NCBI RefSeq assembly: GCF_963422355.1
Contig: NC_085101.1
Span: 3,898,617 to 3,962,616, forward strand
Direction of reading: 5' to 3'
Length of the DNA stretch: 64,000 nt
DNA from: Corticium candelabrum
Taxonomy: Eukaryota; Porifera; Homoscleromorpha; Homosclerophorida; Plakinidae
Position numbers and translations under genes: made by a program. This document shows positions 12,371 through 24,357 of this stretch, in pieces (position 1 is the first letter of the stretch; every line of letters begins with the position of its first letter). The notes under the pieces are model-generated. The model was not told the DNA's origin and did not search any database. It saw only the letters and a list, made by a program, of their open reading frames with translations.

Positions 12371-15300
12371 TGCTATAGCTCAGTTGGTTAGACAGTCATC
12401 CTATAGAGTGTATATTTGGGACCCATCAAGGTTGCAAGTTCAAGTCAAACTGATTATGGCATAAATTCCTAAGGCAAGAAACTCACAGACAACTGCCCCT
12501 CTCGACTCAGGAGTATAAATGTTCTGTTCAATGTGTTTGTGGTCAGAATCTTAGAGAAGTCATTGAGAAATCTAGGGATGGTGGCATCAAGATTACGTAC
12601 AGAACTGATAGTGGTCTGCAGGGTTCTCGCTAGAGATTTTTGGGAGCGTGGCGGGATGGGTGGGTCTATGACGCACGGACGTGCCCACTGGAGCCGATCT
12701 CAAATGAGGTAGACTTTGCGTTGTAGCTATTGCGTGTAACGTACGTTCAAGTGCTTTGCCCTACCCTGGCAAGGAAATCAACTTTGATCGCCAGTAAACC
12801 CTTCTTAGCGATGTTCATCGATTGCGCATGCGGAAGTTTTGTAGAGATGAACTACAGAAAGTTTGTCTAGTTAGGCGTTGATTGACGTGGACCACTGTTG
12901 CAGTGTGCGAAATAGTCCTTGACTGACCACGGGACGTCATGTCCTGTCAATTTAAAATTTGCCTGACATTAGAAACGTCTGGTCGGACATTCCAATTCTG
13001 GCAAATTCTACTTATCGCTTACAATTCATTATATATATATACTTATATATATATATATATATATTATCAATACATTTTCTCTATGCTACTATAGTTTCCC
13101 AACCCCAACCCCAACACAACTATCTCAAATTAACCCAAAAATGTCTTCACTAGTCTCGAATGCTAGTCTCTCTAAAACCATCTTAGAATTATAAAGCCAA
13201 ACTTTGATGGACAACTGTTGATGGAGGTGTGAAGTGGCTTGGCTAATGGTCAGGTGGTTATGCAGTGGTTAACTCAGTGCAATTGATTTCGAAACGTCGA
13301 GGCTGTGAGACAACCAAAGACCAAAAGTTTCAACCACAAGGGTTATATACATTCTTGCCGGGTCCAATGGACACCTGTCAGGGAGTAAAGACCTTGCAAC
13401 ACTTCCTCGAGGAGTGTAGCAATGACAAGTTTCCTTGAACGTGTACACACACTGATTCCACCACATCCTTTTCCAACATCTGAGTTCACCACACTGGATA
13501 TACAAGCACAAGGAACAAAGTAGTCTGGGTGAAGGCATATGTTTCCCCATTCAGATCTAGTTGATGGTTACTGTAGTAGATTAATTCATGACAATTATCA
13601 TGGGTTGCCGCAGTAATTCAAGGTTGGTACACGTGTGTCCATGTATTTGTGTTGCCAAACCAAATCTCTTGGAATACACTGCACGAACAGGTTGACAAAG
13701 AACACTTGCCACCGCAGCTAGCTCGAGGATGCCTGACCAAGTGCTAGGTTTCATGGCTCTAGATGACACTTTGATGTTGCATGCCTTTGCTAAAAGAGTT
13801 CTATGCATGCAATTACTGTAGTACAACCCACCTGACAAATTTACTAAAAAAGTTTGACTAAAAAGTGGTCATTGTTTAAGATAGCAATGAAAAGAGACAG
13901 ACTTTCATCGCTTCCTCAATTCTGCTCTGCTTGGCTACAAACCCATCCGCGTAAATTTCTGCATGCCCGCAGTCAGCCCCTCCTCCTTTGACTTTCGTTG
14001 GTGTGTCCTACCCAGTGAGTTTTGGAACGTCATCTTTGTCCGCATATGCGCCATACTTCTAGATGGGGAAACTGCAATCGTTCCAAGAACATGCATTACG
14101 CTACACGAGTGGCAGTTTTTTAGTTCAAGGACTTCGTGCTATTCTATCAACCTAATCATCTTTAGGTTCTTAAAGCCCCTACAGAAAACATTACACGCAA
14201 GTATCTCTGAGTTTCCTATCCTGCCGCGTTCACGGTGTACGGACCGTAGCTGTCCGCTGCATCTTGTTGCACACTTCGGAGCCCCAGCGTGTGTACTTGA
14301 GCGCCCACATCCGGGATTTGACAAAATACACGTTTAGTACAGTACAGTACACGTACAACGCGTGGCTGTTTGCGTTTGTGTCGTGCGTGAACTGCAGGAA
14401 CTACGTTAGTTGACATGACACTGGGATGTGCGAGGATGTGGGTTGCTCATACAGAATTCCACGCCTGCCGCTATGCCACTGGAAAAAATGTCTGGCGAAA
14501 TCACGAATGGCCGGACAAATGCTTCGTTCGGTCAGTAAATGTCCGATGTCTGGCCGTTATTTCGCACACTGCTGTTGTTGCTTTGCATGAAGCCATGACT
14601 AGTCTAGAGTGGATTCTAGGTGTATAATTCCCAGACAAGAGGTGTTCTTTCCGGGTCACTGAATGGGCATCCGGGACTAGCATCAGAGGCAGCGCATCCG
14701 GGGCTGCAATTAGTGCGTACGTCTGGAGCGAGGCTATCATCTTGTGTTACTTTGCAAGAGCTTTGATTTATGGCTATTGTCACCTGTAGTATTGTGTTGC
14801 AGTAGTATGGAATTTTCAAACATTCCTTAACTGTAAGACTTTGGAGTCCTAGCTATCGTTTCTGAGCGTGGCACACTCCTACTGGAGCGTGGAGCTGCAC
14901 CATGCTGCCACGCTGTAGCGAGAACCCTGGGTCTGTATGTGAACTTCAACTATCATGCAACACTTGATGGACACGCAAAATCAAATGCCCTGTGTTTGGC
15001 ATTACCAGTCGGAAGTTGTGGATTGTACAGAGGCCCTGTCTAAAAGGAGGTTATCTTGATGAAGTGAAAGGATTGTTCACTTTTGCGTGCATCCTTGCAC
15101 ATGTGTTGTGTTTGTATGTGTTTGTTTCTGCGAATATACCTTACTGCTTCTAATTTTTTTGAGTAATAAATATTTTTGAAAATTTTGCTTTTAGAATATA
15201 TGATAACAGAGAAAACAATATTTTGGTCTTAACAATTGTCGGTTGTCCAGACTTTTGGTTTTTGCATGTGTGCATGAAATATCATCAAAAATGACTGCTA

Positions 15301-18300
15301 GACAGAAGCGTGCAGCTCAAGATGCCAACTAGAAATGTTTAGAGAATTGATTCAATTTGAAAGAATAAATAAATGAATAATTAAATCAAAAAATTACTAA
15401 TATTGCACATCAAGACCTCAAAAATTAGGATTCGTAAAAATTCTTAATTATATTTGGAGTCTTGAATAGAATTACTCTCGAAAAACATTAGGAACAGTAG
15501 GTATGTATAATATCCTGCAAGTTTATAACACAACAAATACTCAGTTTGCTTTGTGAACAGGGACATGAATGATAGAGAGTTAGCCCTTCACCATCTTGAA
15601 GATGACCATTTACTTGATCAAGACGACCATTTACTTGATCATGACGACCATTTGCTTGATCACGATGACAACGATGCAGAAGATACCATTCCAATTAGTC
15701 ACAAACATTCATGTGAAACTCAAGATTCCAAACATCTAGAAGATAGTTGGCGATCAGAAGAAAGTCGTGATGGCTCAGCCGATGCATCATTGAGTTGTAA
15801 CATTTCTGAGGCACCAGAGAAAAGAGATGTTGTGGATGTCGATGTATCAGACAAAGACGTTGAGGATTTGCTAGCAACCGAGAGTGGCGATGACGACCAG
15901 GACGAGGAACAGTCTCATTCATCCAGATTTAAACCAGAGCGTAACATGACTTTAGTAAACAAAGGTAAAGCCAGAGGTAAAACAAAGATCAGTGATTGTA
16001 ATGTAAGGTTGTATGCATTTTACTTAATCGTTGTTTTAATCCTAATCACGTAATACTACCGTATTTCCATGCATTTAGCTGCATGCCGATAAAAAGGAGG
16101 ATTACCAGAAACTTGCATGTTGGACTCTGGTAATGATACCAGCATACCTTTATAGCGCGAGGGAGTGCCTGTAATGACGAGGAAGCAACTACACATACAT
16201 GGTAATTCTACTGCACACGAGCCGTAAATCAATTCGGTGGCAGACGTTGACCTAAAAAATGCAGCTTTGAAGCCCAACTAGAAGTGAGAGAAGTCAAACA
16301 GCCAGAAGGTACAGGGTTGTCCCCCGCATTCAAAAGGCATGGCGCTTCGCCGTGCCTTGGCTCCCACTTGGTACAGGCCCGCCGTGCTTTACTGAGTAGG
16401 CAGTGGCTACTCTAAAGTCCGTTTACACATTTTGCGTGGTGTGGGAAAATTTGTAGATCTCGGGATTCCGAGCACGTACAAGCATGTACCGAAAGCAGGT
16501 GGAGACAACGGTAAATAGAGATGGGGTAGCTATGATTATTTAACCCAAAAACTGACAAGCTCCGCATTGTGATGTGTAACGTGCCGTCCTAGCCTCGAAG
16601 TTCCAGACCGTCTCCCAAAAGAAATGGGAGACGGTCTGGATCAACTTCTGATCAAACCGAGTTGGGAAGTAGGCGTAGTTACTTAAGAGGGTTGTAACAG
16701 TCAAAAACACCTCTTTAGATAACAGCGCTATGCCACCCGATGTGACAATAGGAGCTCGATTACTACATTTTAGAGGTGTGTTCAAACAAGGTGGGTGGTA
16801 ATCAACTGCGATGGCGATAAATCTGCAGCGGTTCGCTGTTTGGGATGCATTGAATCAATTTCGAGAGCCTTGGCGTTGTTTCAAAGGCACGGTCCAGTGC
16901 AGTTTTATATCATGAAAGACGCGAGCGTTCATGCAATCAATTACGAGCTGTTATTGTGGAACGCCTTTGCCAGAAGCCGTGCATGTCATTACAGAACTGT
17001 CGACGTTCATTGGCCGCCACTTTAGTGGCGGCAGCTTGCTGATTGGCTGACTCGCATCACTTTCGAACTCGGTTTTAGTTTGATGCGTATTCCAAGTTGT
17101 GATATACTGCGATGTGTGAGTCATACTAATCCTTGACCTAAAATCCCTCCTCTTTCCAGCACAATGATTGTGGGAATGTACAGACGCTAGATTAGTTTGG
17201 CAAAAATGAGTGCTCCATTACTGAAAGACAACGTAGCTGCCAGTCTACTTCCCCATGACGCTCCATCAGAGTTAATTCTCGTTTGTGTCAGTGGTGATGG
17301 CAACTGCCTCTTTCATGCCGTGAAAGTGGCATTGGCTGCAACCAGGAAATGTTTGCAAGTGCCAACGGCTAGTGATCTTCAAAGAAACTGCGCCAATGAA
17401 CTGGAAAAGAACGGAACAATTTACGCAGCACTTATTGTAAGGCACGCCCTTAGTGTCAGTGTCAGTGATGGTGACACGTTGCATCTAGGATCGTTAGTAC
17501 AGTCATGTCTATCGCTGCTTTGACAGCTTTGACAAGTGTAGCGGTAAAAAGGCGTACTGTTGTAAACTTTAAAATGTGTTTTCTTTTCCTCTAACAGGTA
17601 ATAGCATCTGATTCCCGGTAGAAATTGTCCAAAAGCGTTGCAGCAAATGAGAACAAAATAGGTTTTAGGTTTGGTTCACATCAGTAGAACACTGGGTATA
17701 TAGACAGGTGTATATATACTATCTCTAAGACTGTCAAGCAAGATTGATTGGCTTCTAGATTAAAATGCGTTACCTAAAAAATGTGGGGGCGTGGTCATGA
17801 GAATTTCCGCCATGCCTTACAACAATCCTGGGGACAACACTGAGGTATCAAGAATGGATCACCATAGCGGTACTACGCAAGTACAGGACAAGCTCGGTGT
17901 AACAGAAGACATTTCACACTACTAAGAAAACAACACTAATTGCTCTGAGAAGCAAACTGCTGTTTAGTTAATTGGTCTTAATTTATGACTTGTTAAGCGT
18001 ACAAACCTATTACTAGATTACAAGAATTCCAGTTGCTCTGCTAGTCATCCATTAGTACTTAGGATACTGTAAATGAGGAAAATGTAATGCAGAATAATTT
18101 AACGGTTTTTCAAAAATTACAGGTTTGCGCAGGTTTGCGGCAGAAAGTTGACGATGTGAGTACAACCAGTACTAGTATGCAGAATTCAGTTGAATATTAC
18201 TCAACTGGATTCTAGTAATCAGTTGAGACAAACTCAACTAGTCTGTCTATAAACTACTAGTAGTAGTATAAACAGTACTAGTAGTTTATAGACAAACAAA

Positions 18301-19184
18301 AGTGGCCACAAATAGCACTCACTGTGAAGCACGCTAACCCTAAGGTCATCGATTTTCACAAGCAGCAAAAGAGGGCGCCCTTGAGGGCCAGACGACTCGA
18401 CACAAATTTTGTTGTACTCTTTTCCCTGCTTCGTCTGCTTTTTCAGATTGCATTTGAAGTTCCTTACTGTCGCTTCAGGAACACGATGTTTAAGTTCATG
18501 AGAGAACTATTCCACCGCACTTTTATTTCTGAACAAAAGTGCATGCTTGCCCATTTTTGCCTTGACATCGTCCTTCTAGCTGGCAGTGTAACTCTTCTTT
18601 CTTCTTCGGTCACTGCCGTCACTTGAAGCTTTGATTATTCCTTCAGCGGCTGCTCCACTAACAGCAAGTGCTTTTGCAGGCTCGTCATCGTCCCTAGCCA
18701 TAGTCCGCTGAAAATACCTCGTGATACTGGACATTTTACTACATCAACGCACCTCAGACGGACATTTAGCGATACTGAAGCTGTACACTTCCGCGAGTCT
18801 GAATACTACTAATAGGGACTGCTAAACTGTGCACGCGCAAGGTGCATTTTGACAGCGATTTAAAAGTTAACGAATGATTTGTTTTTGTTAAAATGTTAGA
18901 TTACATTCCTCATTACATTTTCCTCTTATACAGTAATAGGTGTTCCAGATGTTGATGTTTACTCGATTATGAAGACTGTGGCACTCACTCGTCTGAAGGC
19001 GAATCACGTGCAGAAGCAAAATTAGGTTTTTGAAGAGTGGGGAGAGTAGTTAGACGTCCCAAAATTTGATGAAGACATGGTATAGTGCTCTGTTCATTCA
19101 TTCTGATTTAGGAATTGGTTTTGAAATAGATAAGCACCTTCCATTTTGAGATTTTGTTTAATTTGTGTGTGAGATTTATTCAAT

Positions 19185-19245
<61 letters not shown>

Positions 19246-22200
19246 AATATCAGTATGAAAAAGCACGCACTACAGTCACCTTGAATGACTGGGCAACTGC
19301 TTTTGATGTCCAGACAATATCCAAGTTGTTGTCACGAAGATCCGAACACTTGGAAAATACTAACTTCAGGCCTGACATGATCACCATTATGTATATATTG
19401 GGATAGTTCTCACCACAACTCAATCAACCGATTGCTGTGTACCATCAATCATTTTTCCTCCAAACAGAAAACATGATCGTGTTGCTTTTTGTTTCATTCT
19501 TTTGTTGTTGTGCTGTGTGTTGGATCATCATTATGTGACAATGTTTGGTTTCTGAACTGCATTGTCACACACCACCGCGTAGTAGTCTTACAGTTATTGG
19601 CAGATTTCATTGACAACTTGATATAATATCATTAGCATAAGCACATCATTCAATACACACTGCAACCTCGATTATCAGGACTTCTTTAGAGGCAGCAAAT
19701 TGTTCAGATAATCGAAAGTTTGGATAGTATATAAAGTGATGGTGTGGTGAAATTCTTGTATGGCTTCAATTTTGGAGTAGGTTCACATGTTCCATGTTGA
19801 AACAATGTCACGAGGGGAAACATGTGAAAGACGTGTGCATTTTGGGCGGAAATATATTTGTCCAGATTATCGAAATGTCCCAATAATTGGGGTTGTACTG
19901 TAGCTGTTAAATATTTAGTCTATTGCTTGTTATTGTGTGAACTAATTGGCTGTTTATCACATCAACTAATAATCAATGTTTGTGTTTGTCAGTGCAAAGC
20001 AATTGCAACATTCATGCACTGACATGCTGTAAGCCTATTCTGTTTGTTTTACTGTGTCTTTCTTTGTTAAGGGCATGAACAACTAGGAAAAGCGTGCAGT
20101 GGTGCTACTAGTGATGCCAAATCAACACAAAGTAAGCAACAACGTGTAAGTTCGAGACATCAAAAAGGCCCATCAGGGAAGAGACAGCAGAGAGTACATA
20201 GTAGGGATGACAACAACAGGTCTTACATGCATGGGCATCATCGAGGAACCAGAAACCATCCGCCGCCTCCTTTTCCGTCTCATCATCCTGCTCGTCTAAG
20301 ATATCCACATCGATTTGTGAGATCACATCCTCATCCTCCTCTTCCTCCACATTTACATGCATACAGACCGTGGCCGCCGTCTTCACCCTTGGGGTATCCT
20401 CCACCCATCAGACAGTCTGATCATTTTCTCTCCCGTTCCTCTCCGTACAGAGACAGATCGTCAGAGTTACAACCGAGACATTCGCCGCCGCCTCCTTTCA
20501 GACATTCGCCGCCGCCTTCTTTCAGACATTCGCCGCCACCATTTGTAGATTCTTCACAATTTAGACGTTCTCCTCCACCACCCAGGCATTCTTTCTACAG
20601 AGACAGATCGCCGTCACCACGTCGATACCATTACCCTCCACCACCACCCCCACAACCGGCTCATCGAACACTCGGTCAGGCATTTCGTAGTTTTATATGA
20701 TCACGTGATCATTATAATCATACATAAAATGGCTGTTATTAGGACGTCCTCCTCCTCTTTTTGGTCCTTCCGAATTGCCCGGTCAACGGAGATCACCACC
20801 ATTTGACTACAGACGACCACACCCTGCCAACAGACGATTGCACCTTGCCGACAGAGACCTCGGTTATTATTACAATTTTTACTTGACATCTCAATTAATT
20901 GAAATTTAATTTTATGTTTGTAGCACCACCACCTCCTATGCCTCCGAACACATCGAGATTGTATTCGGATTACGACAGTGCATACGACCACTATGAAGAC
21001 ATTATCACCGATACTCCAAATTCTAATCATATGGAAAACCCAAATGACCCATATTTAGACTACTTTGATCCTCAAGGTGCATGTGACGACAACGAACCCG
21101 TGTGTGACGACAACGAACCAACAGATGAAGCTTACATGCCTTTAGAAGTCAAGCCACAGGAACCGGTCAATGTTTTGCCCAAGAGTACATCACAGATGTT
21201 ACCAGGCCTACTGCCTTTGATGTCTACGGATGTGCCACCATCTCAGAGTGTTTCTCACAGTCAACGTGTGCAACCACATCAGTTGGAGATTTCTCAGCCT
21301 GTGTCTACGTCTGATTACTTTCAGCCTGTGTCTACGTCTGATTACTCTCTGCCTGTGTCTCAACCATTGTGTCAGTCTCGGTCTCAGAGTCAAGCTGTGG
21401 TGTCGCAGAGTACACAAGTGAAACAGGAATTTAACTTTAATCTTGCTGCAGCAAAGCAGAGAATCGAGGCGATGCAGTCGTCTGGATTCTCGGTTGGAAA
21501 GGTATACTGTTGATTTGTTTGTTGTTTATGTTGGTGAACGGCCAACTGGTGATTTGGTGTGTGTGTGTGTGTGCATGTGCGTGTTGCAGTGTATGACAAA
21601 TTGGTTACTCATGAATTGACCAGTTTCTGGTTTTCAAAGTGGTACGCTCAGTCACATTTGTTACTGTAGCCTGATTTGGGTTGCAGTTATCTAGTTTTCA
21701 TCAAATGCGTGTATCTCACTATTCTAAATCCTGACTTACATTATTTAGTTCCGAAGTCGTTGCCATGGTGTCCTTTACCGCAAATATGACATGCGTACAT
21801 GTGTAGTGATACGTAAATGCACTAGTAGTCTGGGCATCCGAGGCAAATTCTGGATCTCCAAGGCTACGCGTTTTAGCATTTTTGGCAATCCGAACAACTT
21901 CACTAATCCGAACGGGGCTTGGCACAGGGTTATACGGAATAACGAGGTTTTGTATTTACTGCAGTATACTATTTTGCTAGAAACAACTCTGTAAACTATA
22001 TTCGCTTTGCTTGATGTTGGAGCTAAATTAGCCACCAGTCCGTTGAAGTGCAAGGTGTTAGAGCTTCACAGGTAGATTTGTCACAGGGAACCATTTGAAT
22101 GTTAGGAAAGTGGAACTTGTGGAACAGTACTTCATGGCAGCAATAGTATGCCACTTTATTGTTTAATTAATGAAATATGCTGGGCAAATGCAAATACTAC

Positions 22201-23443
22201 AAGCGGTTGGCACTAAAGTACTGATAAAGTACATTGTTGTGATGAGGTCATGAATTTAGTTTATGTGCATTCAGAGTAATGACCAGGCGACTAAACTTTG
22301 ACGTTTGGTTGCCCAGAGACTACTTAGAGATGGGATTTGTCGTACACTGTTGTGTGTTTGTCTTGTTTACGGTTTTCTGTCTGTCTTTATATTGGCTGGA
22401 TTAATGCTATTGTTGTCTATTGTTATTCTTCATTTTTGCATATGGTGTCACTCTGCATCACCTGTAAGGAAATTGTATACCTTTATTCAGTTTCTTCAGG
22501 CTTGCTGCATGCTACTGTTTTGTACTGTAGGGCAATCCATTCTTGAAGCCACAACAGGCAGAACCAAAGACAGTTGCTGTAAAACCGGTTGTCAGACAAC
22601 AAATTCCGCTCTCACAACACCAGCACGAGGAGCAACATCAGGAAGAACAACCTCATCAACAACAACAACAACAACAACAGCAACAACAACAAGAGCAACA
22701 GCTGCAAAGACAACAACAACAACAACAGCAGCAGCAGCAGCAGCAGCAGTGGTGGCCAGATCAACAGCATCAACAACCACAGCAACGACAGCAAAAAACA
22801 CACAAGAAACTACAGCTCATCAAACCTCCAATGATTCCCAGCTTGCCGGATCCACCTCCACGATCTCAGCCGGCGGCATCGGTCGCCGTTCCTGCTGAGC
22901 AGATGATTAGGCGCAAGTCGGCCGATGATGTGGAGAAACCTAGTACTATGTCAGTGAAGAGATTAGACAGACAGTGGTCTGTTGGTACTACACACAACAA
23001 ACCACCTGTAGTAGGTCCCTTGCGGTCTCTTATGGACATAGAACTGCCAGGAAAGTTGCCTGCTCAATCGAGTACGAGTGCAGCAATGTCATCTGCTCAA
23101 GGGGTAAGCCACCAAGCAAATGTAAGGAGCCGTCTTTCTGATCGAATTCTGACATGTTTTTACAGGTTACGACAGTTGCGGTGGCTCATAGGGCTCCTGG
23201 TGCCACAATGGCAGAGAAATCGAAATCCACTTTAGTTGTTAGTGAACTGGCTTTGGGTACATCACATCAGCAGCTGAGGGCACTCTTTTCTGAAGTTGGC
23301 ACTATTAAGGTGTGGATTTAATAGTGTGGAATCCTGTTGTTTTCTTTTTGTAGTTAGTGAACGATAGCGTCATGTCTGTACATTCTTTGACTTCGGACTT
23401 TATTGTCAGTGTCTACTTGCTTATGCTCTGTTTCTACTTGCTG

Positions 23444-23496
<53 letters not shown>

Positions 23497-24279
23497 GTCT
23501 GTAGGCTAATTGGTTAGAGAGCACATTTGGAGAATGGAAACATTTGGGACCTTTGGGTCATGAGTTCAAGTACAGGATGGGCACAGGCGTAATTCCCTTA
23601 GGCAAGGAATTCACATGCAATTGGCTCTCTTGACTCAGGAGTATAAATGAGTACCTGGTCATTGACGGGGTGGGGGTGGAAGATGGGGGGTGGAGGATGG
23701 GGGTGGAAGATGGGGGTGGAAGATGGGGGGTGGAGGATGGGGGTGGAGGATGGGGGGTAGAGGATGGGGGGTAGAGGATGGGGGGTAGAGGATGGGGGGT
23801 AGAGGGTGGAGGATGGGGGGTGGAGGGTGGAGGATGGGGGGTGGAGGATGGAGGATGGGGGGTGGAGGATGGGGGTGAAGGGTGGAGGATGGGGGTGAAG
23901 GGTGGAGGATGGGGGTGAAGGGTGGAGGATGGGGGTGAAGGGTGGAGGATGGGGGTGAAGGGTGGAGGATGGGGGGTGAAGGGTGGAGGATGGGGGGTGA
24001 AGGATGGAGGATGGGGGGTGAAGGATGGAGGGTGAAGGATGGGGGGTGGAGGATGGGGGTGGAGGATGGGGGTGGAGGATGGAGGATGGACAGGCTGCTG
24101 GCTTACAGCAAGCGTATGTGTGGGCTTGGTCTTGTCCTGTGGCTGAGCCAAAGTTAGTGCATTTGGATGCTCTGGCCAAGCACCTAGGGCTACGTCAGAT
24201 TGGCCTGAAACTCCAAGTAGTGCTGGAGGCCCCAACTAGAAATATGCAGGGGGTGCTATCTTTAGTACTGAAGGGCATA

Positions 24280-24357
<78 letters not shown>

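Larger units (their letters stand above)
15965..20086 (+). other. Long RBM33-like intron 5
   Basis: A 4.1 kb intron joining phase-1 exons. It contains two short hairpins (16603-16639, 18245-18293), an OTU-like ORF, a (TG)n(GA)n run at 19188-19240 and a pogo-like MITE. Further small exons cannot be excluded. Confidence 0.55.

Noticed and set aside
18578-18703. 41-codon minus-strand [22 protein letters not shown]...
   Set aside because: It is short, with no splice context or domain recognised. Codon-like appearance alone is not enough.
22589-22834. Asn/Ser-rich and Val/Leu-rich ORFs over the CAA/CAG tract
   Set aside because: These are frame shadows of the poly-Gln exon (22531-23103), whose frame is fixed by splice phase with its neighbours.
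23558-24235. 225-codon Pro/His-rich minus-strand ORF
   Set aside because: It is the complement of the G-rich minisatellite. Two frames are open together.
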